DNA of 8,781 nt from PHAA01 sp034678805 (GCA_034678805.1 JAXDBN010000010.1:1-8781), one strand, 5' to 3'; shown: positions 1-4,939, counted from the first letter of the stretch. Notes: generated from the sequence alone by a model not told the origin. Numbers and translations: made by a program.

Positions 1-54
1 AAGTTTGCACTAGTGGCGATCTAAAGGACTCTTGCTGCCAATAAGGAGGAATAT

Positions 55-918
55 ATGAATAGAATTAAAAGAAACACCCTTGGAGTAATATTCATATGGA
101 CAGTAATGATATTTATTGCTGGCTGTAATAATCAAATACGTGACAGCAAAACAGCAGATGCGCCGCCTAAGTCTAATTTAACCAAGGTATTAACTTGCGG
201 TGAAATTGAGCACTCGCTATACGCAAAAGGAGTTCAGCTTGCAACGACTACAGAAGATAATGGAACCTACAAAATAAATGATATTACACCGGCAATGTAT
301 AACTTAAACGATACAGAGAGTATTCTTGTTTATGATTTCTCCTCCATAGCGGAACGCGTACGCAATGTACCTGGCAGCTATTTGGCAGACGCCCTGGCAT
401 ATGATTATCCTCTAAGTGATACTTATTCCTATTGGACTTTTACGGTACGGAATTTTTTGATTGTATATAGGGTTGATACAAAGGCGATGAACGACTTAAC
501 ATTTGAAAATGACTTGAAGATAATAAAGCAAGTGGCTTTAGATCTGAACGATGGAGAAGAAGTTTTGCTTCATGGTAAGAACAAGAACTGGGAGGCGCAG
601 ACATTTATTCAATACTACCAAAATTGGTACGAGGATGAGAACGGTGGAATTCGAGCCGATCAAATGTCCCAACAAGTTGTAAAACTTAAATATTGTGGGG
701 TAATAAATGAAAAGCCTCAGTCAATGCGATATGAACACAAATACCCCTCCGGTACTGGAAAAGGAACTTTGCATAGTGGATCGGAAGATAAAGACGGCTG
801 GGTAAGTCTTGGAAGAATTGACAGTAGTTTTATTCCGGATTCCCAAACTGTTTGCACTCTAAATCTGATGTGGGACAACAATAATGAATCTATTAATATG
901 ACCCAAAAAATAAATTGA
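55..918 (+). CDS. Predicted lipoprotein, unknown function
   Basis: Encodes 287 residues. The N-terminus is a lipoprotein signal: basic MNRIKR, a hydrophobic stretch at about residues 9-21, then a lipobox IAGC with the lipidated cysteine at residue 24. The mature protein should therefore sit on the outer face of the cytoplasmic membrane. A strong ribosome binding site (AAGGAGG) lies 6-7 bases before the ATG, which fixes the start. The mature part is polar and rich in Tyr, Asp and Asn, with only two further cysteines that I noticed near residues 48 and 214 and one near the C-terminus. I recognise no family. A 37-codon membrane-protein gene follows after 53 bases with its own ribosome binding site, so the two are probably co-transcribed. 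The start of any transcript is outside or at the edge of the window. Confidence 0.85.
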   Translation: MNRIKRNTLGVIFIWTVMIFIAGCNNQIRDSKTADAPPKSNLTKVLTCGEIEHSLYAKGVQLATTTEDNGTYKINDITPAMYNLNDTESILVYDFSSIAERVRNVPGSYLADALAYDYPLSDTYSYWTFTVRNFLIVYRVDTKAMNDLTFENDLKIIKQVALDLNDGEEVLLHGKNKNWEAQTFIQYYQNWYEDENGGIRADQMSQQVVKLKYCGVINEKPQSMRYEHKYPSGTGKGTLHSGSEDKDGWVSLGRIDSSFIPDSQTVCTLNLMWDNNNESINMTQKIN

Positions 919-971
919 AACAAGATGAAATACTAACGCACAAATCGATTGAATAGGAGGAGAACGAATAA

Positions 972-1085
972 TTGAATAGCTGGCCTGATTTTACAATAAT
1001 TCTGTGGAGCCTCTTTAACGTGATATCCTTATTATTAATCACTTATGGGCTATACCGCTATTTTAAGAAACGAAGAGAGACTTAG
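972..1085 (+). CDS. 37-residue single-span membrane protein, copy 1
   Basis: A very short gene starting with TTG, preceded by a strong ribosome binding site (AGGAGGAG at about 955-962). It begins MNSWPDFTIILW, continues as a hydrophobic helix over about residues 7-28, and ends with a basic tail YFKKRRET. By the positive-inside rule the C-terminus should be cytoplasmic and the N-terminus outside. A second copy at 4662-4775 has the same length, the same TTG start and the same ribosome binding site. By hand alignment 30 of 37 residues match, with changes concentrated in the first half, so the reading frame is being conserved. It follows the lipoprotein gene, which suggests a partner role at the membrane. 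No known family is recognised. It is too short for most gene callers. Confidence 0.75.
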   Translation: MNSWPDFTIILWSLFNVISLLLITYGLYRYFKKRRET

Positions 1086-1100
1086 GTTACATGTATATTT

Positions 1101-2158
1101 GGGTGTGTCCCGAACTTTGTGTAAAGTCCAAATAGATGCAAAATAAGGCGGTATTTTGAGAGGGCAGATGGCCGAAAAAGTCAGCTGCCCTCTTTAAACT
1201 AGAATTATAGGTTAAAGATTGCCGATGTCAATCCTATTTGATTCTACCGTCGAAATAGATTTCCAGCTGGGAATGGATGCGGCCCCAATCCTGGCGCCGG
1301 CCGGTCCATTTTTTAGTTATGTCCATCATGGCCAGGTACAGCATTTTCAAGAGGCTGTCATCAGTCGGGAAAACAGACTTGCTTTTGGTTACTTTACGGA
1401 GCTGGCGGTTAAATCCTTCGATGGAATTGGTGGTGTAGATCAGTTTCCTGACCTCCTCGGGGTATTTGAAGTAGGTCGATAAATTTGGCCAGTTAGTGCG
1501 CCAGGAAATGGCTATCTTGGGATATTTGCCGCCCCATTTGTCATCAAAGCCGTCGAGCTCGTAGAGAGCAGTGGGTTCATCGATAGCTGCATAGACTTTT
1601 TTAAGATCTGCCATCAACACCTTTATGTCTTTGTAGGAAACGAACTTGGTGGTGTTGCGGATCTGATGAATAACGCACTGCTGGATTTCGGTTTTCGGAA
1701 ATACAGCTTCAATGGCATTGGTGAAACCAGTCAGGCCATCCACACTGGCAATCAAGATGTCTTCCACGCCCCGGTGCCGTATGCCGTTCATGATCGAGAG
1801 CCAGAACTTGGCGCTTTCATTTTCGCCGACCCACATCCCCAGAACATCCTTGATACCATCCATGTTGATGCCGATGGCGATATATACGGCTTTCTTTACG
1901 ATCTGGCCTTCGCTGCGCACATGGAAATGGATGGCGTCCATGAATACCACCGCATAGATGCTTTCCAGGGGCCGGGCTTGCCACTCCTTTACCACCGGAA
2001 GGATTTTATCAGTAATCCGGCTTATGGTGCTGTCGGAAACGTCTATGCCGTAGATGTCCCGAATGTGGGTCTCTATGTCGGCGGTGGTCATGCCTTTGGC
2101 ATACATGGACAGGATTTTTTCTTCGATGTCTCCAGACAGGGTGGTCTGTTGCTTCTTG
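1101..2158 (-). mobile_element. IS256-family insertion sequence, truncated remnant
   Basis: The element runs from a terminal sequence at about 1101-1126 (GGGTGTGTCCCGAACTTTG, the style of IS256-family ends) through the transposase gene on the minus strand. It stops abruptly at about 2158, where the transposase reading frame loses similarity and meets a stop codon. The first hundred or so residues of the transposase and the matching terminal inverted repeat are missing, so the copy cannot move by itself. The 1101 boundary is supported by comparison with cluster C: sequence after the 37-codon gene is shared between the two loci up to ACATGTATA and then diverges where the GGGTGTGTCC end begins. 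Confidence 0.75.
1159..1193 (+). terminator. Hairpin at the IS256 end
   Basis: AGAGGGCAG (1159-1167) pairs perfectly with CTGCCCTCT (1185-1193), and on the plus strand TTT follows. The loop can add a few inner pairs. It lies between the element tip and the transposase stop. It may block transcription reading into the element from cluster A, a common design in insertion sequences. The T run is short, so termination itself is uncertain. Confidence 0.4.
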
Positions 2159-2160
2159 TG
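1234..2160 (-). pseudogene. IS256-family (Mutator-type) transposase, N-terminally truncated
   Basis: The frame reads without interruption from about 2160 down to a TAG stop at 1234. From the internal ATG at 2106 it gives 290 residues, against about 400 usual for the family. The family is clear from SMYAKGMTTADIETHI and from the DDE catalytic set. Counting from that ATG, Asp57 lies in VVFMDAIHF, Asp123 in ASVDGLTGF and Glu230 in TTNSIEGFNRQLRK. The codons before the ATG still read as transposase (GDIEEKILS), showing that the ATG is internal and not the true start. The frame is closed by TGA at 2161-2163. The missing N-terminal region normally carries DNA-binding function, so the protein is expected to be inactive even though the catalytic residues survive. 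Confidence 0.88.
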
Positions 2161-2224
2161 TCAAGGGCACTTAAAAATTGACCCTTTCTGGCCTTTGAAT
2201 TTTGACCCCCCTGCATTGCTGTTA
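2159..2224. mobile_element. Possible tip of a second insertion element (IS21-like)
   Basis: Where the IS256 coding similarity ends, a new sequence begins with TGTCAAGGGCAC and carries two spaced copies of a motif: AAAAATTGACCC at 2173-2184 and GAATTTTGACCCCC at about 2197-2210. A TG terminus followed by repeated sub-terminal motifs of this kind is typical of IS21-family ends. No transposase or helper gene of that family remains. The assignment rests on pattern memory only. What is certain is an abrupt junction at about 2159. Confidence 0.4.
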
Positions 2225-2231
2225 CTTACGA

Positions 2232-2606
2232 GGAGATGAGTTCTGCATCACCTCCCAGAACAGGATCAACTGCCAAGGTTTTACGAACCAACTCGGAAGA
2301 ATCCAAATCTATGACAAGTCAGAGTTCAGCAAAGATGTTATGCAGATAGGAGCTGATACGTACGGCCTTAGATATTTTGGTGAAAACTAAAAATTCTATT
2401 TTGGGTACGCCCATGCCACCGATGTTCAGTATCTGCCTGAAGCTTCGCCGGAGATAGAAGTGCGCTTCAGGTCCCTGGAAGCGGAATTTGATGATATTAT
2501 CAAGACTTTTCAGACCACTAGCCCCGCTATACAAGCTACTAATGCCGAAGGATTAAATCCTTATGGACATTATGAGTATATGGCATCTATCTTTTGTATG
2601 GATTGA
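2232..2606 (+). pseudogene. Unrecognised gene fragment with internal stop codon
   Basis: One frame gives a protein-like sequence on both sides of a single TAA at 2388-2390. Before it the frame reads through GRIQIYDKSEFSKD and IGADTYGLRYFGEN. After it the frame runs 71 residues, including YLPEASPEIEVRFRSLEAEF and DDIIKTFQTT, to a TGA at 2604-2606. A single C-to-T change (CAA to TAA) would explain the interruption. There is no convincing ribosome binding site or start, and the left edge runs into the element tip, so this is probably the 3' end of a gene cut by mobile-element activity. I do not recognise the family. The left boundary is uncertain. Confidence 0.5.
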
Positions 2607-2706
2607 ATAAATCTCTTGGATGCAGACGAGAGCTCGCTGAATCAAAACATACCAGGGTATTGGAAACATAAGAAACTTCTCCACACATATTTCTCCAACG
2701 CCAATA

Positions 2707-2749
2707 CAGGGATATTAGACATAGCATCTAATAATCCCTGCCTTCTTTT
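2707..2749 (+). terminator. Long hairpin followed by T-rich run, leader copy 1
   Basis: CAGGGATATTAGA (2707-2719) pairs with TCTAATAATCCCTG (2727-2740) around a 7-base loop, with one unpaired base in the right arm. CCTTCTTTT follows. The shape resembles an intrinsic terminator, although the T run is broken by C. The same hairpin in leader copy 2 is perfect. Confidence 0.55.
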
Positions 2750-2750
2750 G

Positions 2751-2802
2751 GGCATTCTCGCTCAATTACCGGCTATTCACGTCACAAAAGGGGCGATTCA
2801 CG
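2751..2802. repeat. Three spaced copies of a GGC-ATTCACG motif
   Basis: GGCATTCTCG starts at 2751, GGCTATTCACG at 2771 and GGCGATTCACG at 2792, spacings of 20 and 21 bases, about two helical turns. Leader copy 2 has only two units. The 21-base length difference between the two leaders is therefore one repeat unit. This could be a protein-binding array, but nothing identifies the protein. Confidence 0.6.
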
Positions 2803-2854
2803 ACAAATGGCAGGGATTGGCTGAGGAAGAAAAGTATTGTATGGGTACAGAAAT

Positions 2855-3016
2855 GTGAAAGGAGGTTGCTTAAGAATTCCATTTATCCTTATTTTATTGG
2901 GGGAAGGGAAGGTCGTTATTAAACTTCTTAAAGAGGCTGGGCTGGGGGAAGATGTTGGGAATAACTTGACTAGTCTAGATTACTCGTTAGAACCCAAGAT
3001 CTATTCAATCAATTAA
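2855..3016 (+). CDS. Doubtful small ORF or gene remnant after leader copy 1
   Basis: An open frame from a GTG at 2855 to TAA at 3014-3016 gives 53 residues, including FILILLGEGKVVIKLLKEAG and LGEDVGNNLTSLDYSLEP. The GTG has no ribosome binding site of its own. The AAAGGAGG of the leader lies inside the frame, about 10 bases before an ATT codon at 2876, which would be a rare start. The protein reads plausibly, with a short hydrophobic start and a helical middle, but no family is recognised. It may be the tail of a gene lost by rearrangement, or it may not be translated. Confidence 0.25.
   Translation: MKGGCLRIPFILILLGEGKVVIKLLKEAGLGEDVGNNLTSLDYSLEPKIYSIN
2966..2993 (+). promoter_or_regulatory. 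Candidate promoter for cluster B
   Basis: TTGACT (2966-2971), 16 bases, then TAGAAC (2988-2993). The -35 box is close to consensus and the -10 box is moderate. It would start transcription about 40 bases before the TTG start of the 145-residue gene. If real, the leader copy further upstream would not be part of this transcript. Confidence 0.3.
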
Positions 3017-3038
3017 CAGATAAGGAAGGTGTTTTCAT

Positions 3039-3476
3039 TTGAAAAGAAAACCAATATTAGTATTATCAGGGCTAATAATACTCTTATTATTTGGACTGGC
3101 CAAAATTAGTATCGGAAATGCGAATTATTCAAAAGAGGAAATTAATGTTCAAAAGCAGGTTATTGATACATTTAGCCTAGACGTAAATGAATCGGATACT
3201 AATCAATTGAAACCTCTTTTTATGAGAGAAATCTTTGATAAAAAGGTTGCAAAGGAGAATCCTGAAACAAGAATTAAAATAGCTAAAGCTATTTCCAGCT
3301 TATATGATGAGAAAGAAATAAATGAAGGGGATTTCAAACCAATGATTTTCCTTAAGGGTAATAGCGAGGTTTTAATTGGTGTAAAACATCCCGATAACAA
3401 AATAAGTCTTTTTAAATTTGATATCAGTGCAGAGAACCCAAAGAAAATGGATAAGGAAGTTAAAGAAATAAAATAG
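3039..3476 (+). CDS. Membrane-anchored or secreted protein, 145 residues, unknown function
   Basis: Starts with TTG, preceded by AAGGAAGG at a normal distance. The N-terminus is MKRKP followed by a hydrophobic stretch at about residues 6-20, then ISIGNANYS, so it is either cleaved near residue 28 or stays as an N-terminal anchor. The rest is hydrophilic and Lys/Glu-rich, with a likely helical part (EEINVQKQVIDTF, about residues 33-45) and a strand-like end (EVLIGVKHPDNKISLFKFDI). It has no cysteine. No family is recognised. The next gene starts 16 bases after its stop, so the two form an operon. The codons are AT-rich compared with groEL, in keeping with an accessory region. Confidence 0.75.
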   Translation: MKRKPILVLSGLIILLLFGLAKISIGNANYSKEEINVQKQVIDTFSLDVNESDTNQLKPLFMREIFDKKVAKENPETRIKIAKAISSLYDEKEINEGDFKPMIFLKGNSEVLIGVKHPDNKISLFKFDISAENPKKMDKEVKEIK

Positions 3477-3492
3477 TACGGGAGGAAAAATA

Positions 3493-3855
3493 ATGATTAT
3501 GAAGAGAACTGTGTCTTTGGCTATTGTTATGCTTCTTTGCCTAAATGGTATCGCATTTGCTGCTGAATTAATTGCTGATAGCACAATATCAACTGGTCTT
3601 ATTACAGTAACTACTAAGGGAGTAACCGAATCGGATGAAGTATGTGATAAACTAATGATAACTGAGGGGCTTTATAGAGATAATTATTATGTGAATAGTG
3701 GTACGAAGGAAGTAAATGGTACGAACTATGTGTCTAAATCGGTAAGTGGAACAAATCTTCCCGGCACTCAGCACTGGGAAGCAGAGGGTTGGCATTATTT
3801 AAAAGATGGAAGTACTATTATAGATGATACCTCCTATGATAGTGTTTATTATTAA
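3493..3855 (+). CDS. Secreted small protein, 120 residues, unknown function
   Basis: A ribosome binding site (GGGAGG) ends 7 bases before the first ATG. A second ATG lies two codons downstream (MIMKRT), so the start could be 3499. The signal peptide is clear: MKRT, a hydrophobic core AIVMLLCLNGIAFA, and a predicted cut between AFA and AE, leaving about 97 residues. The mature protein is rich in Thr, Ser, Gly and Tyr, with patterns such as STISTGLITVTTKG and NGTNYVSKSVSGTN that suggest a beta-sandwich, and an aromatic C-terminal part (HWEAEGWHYLKDG). It has one cysteine in the mature part. It resembles the general style of small secreted beta-proteins of clostridia, but I cannot place it in a family. 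Confidence 0.78.
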   Translation: MIMKRTVSLAIVMLLCLNGIAFAAELIADSTISTGLITVTTKGVTESDEVCDKLMITEGLYRDNYYVNSGTKEVNGTNYVSKSVSGTNLPGTQHWEAEGWHYLKDGSTIIDDTSYDSVYY

Positions 3856-3858
3856 GCA

Positions 3859-3882
3859 GACCTTGAAAGGTCAACACTTTTT
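3859..3882 (+). terminator. Weak hairpin just after cluster B
   Basis: GACCT (3859-3863) and AGGTC (3868-3872) pair around TGAA, directly after the TAA of the 120-residue gene. A run of five T follows after AACAC. The gap between stem and T run makes it a weak terminator candidate. Confidence 0.3.
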
Positions 3883-3946
3883 CGGACAATTCTTTAAGCA
3901 ACAATTGATAGATTGTGCTGGTGCCATCATTCCAAGTATTCAATAA

Positions 3947-3970
3947 GGCTGAGATAACCCAGCCGTTTTT
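3947..3970 (+). terminator. Candidate terminator of cluster B
   Basis: GGCTG (3947-3951) pairs with CAGCC (3960-3964) around an 8-base loop and is followed at once by GTTTTT. The stem is short but GC-rich and the T run is well placed. The hairpin in leader copy 2, about 25 bases further on, could act as a second terminator. Confidence 0.5.
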
Positions 3971-3994
3971 GGAGACGCTGGCGTTTCGCTAATA

Positions 3995-4038
3995 CAGGGA
4001 TTATTAGACATAGTATCTAATAATCCCTGCCTTCTTTT
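3995..4038 (+). terminator. Perfect 14-bp hairpin followed by T-rich run, leader copy 2
   Basis: CAGGGATTATTAGA (3995-4008) and TCTAATAATCCCTG (4016-4029) are exact reverse complements with a CATAGTA loop, followed by CCTTCTTTT. It may end transcription coming from cluster B. The right arm, extended to AATCCCTGCC (4022-4031), can also pair with GGCAGGGATT at 4077-4086. Confidence 0.6.
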
Positions 4039-4039
4039 G

Positions 4040-4070
4040 GGCATTCACGCTCGATTACCGGCCATTCACG
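4040..4070. repeat. Two spaced copies of a GGC-ATTCACG motif
   Basis: GGCATTCACG at 4040-4049 and GGCCATTCACG at 4060-4070, 20 bases apart. These correspond to the first two of three units in leader copy 1. Confidence 0.55.
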
Positions 4071-4141
4071 TCATCTGGCAGGGATTGGATGAAAAAGAAA
4101 AGTATTGAATGAGTAAAGAAATATGGAAGGAGGTTTGAGTC

Positions 4142-4198
4142 GTGACTACATGTCTTGTTCGGGGAGGTGAAAGGTCAGATGTTAAATCATATTTTTGA
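4142..4198 (+). CDS. Possible 18-codon leader ORF
   Basis: A GTG at 4142 lies 8 bases after the leader's AAGGAGG (4127-4133), a textbook distance. It opens a frame of 18 codons (MTTCLVRGGERSDVKSYF) that ends at a TGA in 4196-4198, overlapping the first 20 bases of the 69-residue gene in another frame. The ribosome binding site of the 69-residue gene (GGGGAGG, 4161-4167) lies inside this ORF, so its translation could control access to the next start. No homolog is recognised, and it may be chance. Confidence 0.3.
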   Translation: MTTCLVRGGERSDVKSYF

Positions 4199-4388
4199 TT
4201 TTCTTGCTGTAGTAACATTGCTTTTCGCAGGGTTATACAATCTTAAGAAGGCAACTCAATTAAAAGACGAAGGCCAAGAAGAAGGCAATTTAAGAATATC
4301 TGGCTGGTGGATGCTGGGTTTGACAGTCATAATAGCCCTATTTAAACTTATACTTCCCTTATTAGTTTATATGGGGGTAATGAAATGA
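4179..4388 (+). CDS. 69-residue two-span membrane protein, unknown function
   Basis: The start is taken at the ATG at 4179, 11 bases after GGGGAGG. An upstream in-frame start at 4155 would run through that ribosome binding site and is rejected. Hydrophobic helices lie at about residues 5-21 (IFDFLAVVTLLFAGLY) and 43-66 (WWMLGLTVIIALFKLILPLL), joined by a charged loop (LKKATQLKDEGQEEGN). It has no signal peptide. Its stop overlaps the next start in ATGA (4385-4388), the usual sign of translational coupling, so it should be made together with the exported protein that follows. The family is not recognised. Size and shape resemble many helper or immunity-type membrane proteins, but that is only an analogy. 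Confidence 0.7.
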   Translation: MLNHIFDFLAVVTLLFAGLYNLKKATQLKDEGQEEGNLRISGWWMLGLTVIIALFKLILPLLVYMGVMK

Positions 4389-4641
4389 AAAAAATCGTTT
4401 TGGGATTCATATCAGAATTGCAATTGTTTTAGAGATTGCCTTTTGTGTGAATTCTTATATGACTGGTTTTAATTGGTTTGTAAGTTGGGATCAATATTCA
4501 ACGTGGGCGGAAATCAGGAATAGGGATAAAAGTCTTTATGCAGGGGCAGATGGGAACTTAAGTTACTATTCATGGATAAGTGGAGTACTTAAAGTATATG
4601 ATTATTATTGTTGTATGGAATATACTTTCACAAATCCATAG
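4385..4641 (+). pseudogene. Exported small protein gene interrupted by a frameshift
   Basis: An ATG at 4385 overlaps the previous stop and begins MKKIVLGFIS, a typical signal-peptide start, but the frame closes at TAG after 15 codons. In the -1 frame the protein continues as RIAIVLEIAFCVNSYMTG and on through WFVSWDQYSTWAEIRNRDKS to a stop at 4639-4641. Adding one base to the A7 run at 4388-4394, or near 4411-4416, would give one 85-residue product with an N-terminal hydrophobic segment and an aromatic, Tyr/Trp-rich mature part with a CC pair near the C-terminus. It may be a decayed gene, a sequencing error in a homopolymer, or a slippage-controlled gene. A GTG at 4447 in the second frame lacks a ribosome binding site. 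The family is not recognised. Confidence 0.55.
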
Positions 4642-4661
4642 ACTAGGAGGAGAAAGAATTA

Positions 4662-4775
4662 TTGAATAGATGGCCTGATTTAACCATAATTTTATGGACT
4701 TTCTTTAACGCTACATCCTTATTATTAATCACTTATGGGCTATACCGCTATTTCAAGAAACGAAGAGAGGCTTAG
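4662..4775 (+). CDS. 37-residue single-span membrane protein, copy 2
   Basis: A TTG start follows TAGGAGGAGA at the same distance as in copy 1 (972-1085). The product begins MNRWPDLTIILW and ends YFKKRREA, with the same single helix and basic cytoplasmic tail. Differences from copy 1 are Ser3Arg, Phe7Leu, Ser13Thr, Leu14Phe, Val17Ala, Ile18Thr and Thr37Ala, mostly conservative. From TCCTTATTATTA onward the two genes are nearly identical in DNA, pointing to a recent duplication or gene conversion. It lies 20 bases after the frameshifted exported-protein gene as the last gene of cluster C. In cluster A its partner is a lipoprotein instead, so it seems to go with different exported proteins. Confidence 0.75.
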   Translation: MNRWPDLTIILWTFFNATSLLLITYGLYRYFKKRREA

Positions 4776-4907
4776 GTTATACATGTATAATTTTTATAAG
4801 CTGATTCTGGGTTGGACTTCGGCCAATGGTTAACCACGCTTTTATGACATTAATATTATCAGTAGCTTGAATAATATAAACTTAAAGCTTGTCCCCTGCT
4901 GCCACGG

Positions 4908-4938
4908 CATTCCCATTGATATGCACCTTTGGGGAATG
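4908..4938 (-). other. Inverted repeat just after pcm
   Basis: CATTCCC (4908-4914) and GGGAATG (4932-4938) can pair right after the pcm stop, around a 17-base loop. No T run follows on the minus strand, so it is not a standard terminator. The rest of 4776-4939, between the convergent cluster C and pcm, holds no gene I can support. Confidence 0.25.
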
Positions 4939-4939
4939 A

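Larger units (their letters stand above)
2703..2867 (+). repeat. Duplicated leader element, copy 1 (before cluster B)
   Basis: A 165-base segment that recurs as a 145-base copy at 3991-4135. The order of parts is the same in both: AATACAGGGA, a long hairpin, CCTTCTTTTGGG, spaced copies of a GGC-ATTCACG motif, GGCAGGGATTGG, a purine-rich stretch containing GAAAAGTATTG, and a ribosome binding site (AAGGAGG). The copies match at most positions apart from one 21-base insertion in this copy. It sits upstream of the 145- and 120-residue genes. Confidence 0.85.
3991..4135 (+). repeat. Duplicated leader element, copy 2 (before cluster C)
   Basis: The 145-base counterpart of 2703-2867, same orientation, same order of parts, lacking one 21-base unit. 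It ends in AAGGAGGTTT, a strong ribosome binding site, upstream of cluster C. Together with copy 1 it brackets cluster B as a direct repeat, so recombination between the copies would delete or amplify cluster B. Confidence 0.85.

Noticed and set aside
1219..2239. Several plus-strand open frames opposite the IS256 transposase
   Set aside because: They are antisense shadows of a clearly recognisable transposase and have no ribosome binding sites or protein-like composition.
2808..2823. Sigma-54 promoter-like TGGCAGGGATTGGCT in the leader
   Set aside because: The GG-GC spacing is one base short and the GC is lost in leader copy 2 (TTGGAT).
2616..2858. 80-codon plus-strand open frame across leader copy 1
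   Set aside because: It starts at TTG with no ribosome binding site and its second half is simply the repeat. The same frame in leader copy 2 has a stop codon, so no coding constraint is seen.
2703..4135. CRISPR array or integron attC interpretation of the leader repeats
   Set aside because: There are only two long copies separated by a whole operon. The short internal units are degenerate, with spacers of about 10 bases. No cas or integrase gene and no recognisable attC core sites are visible.
4776..4939. Minus-strand reading that looks faintly like a protein (KVHINGNAVAAGDKL, then a stop)
   Set aside because: Only about 15 residues before a stop, with no start or ribosome binding site and no firm family match. 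It could be chance.
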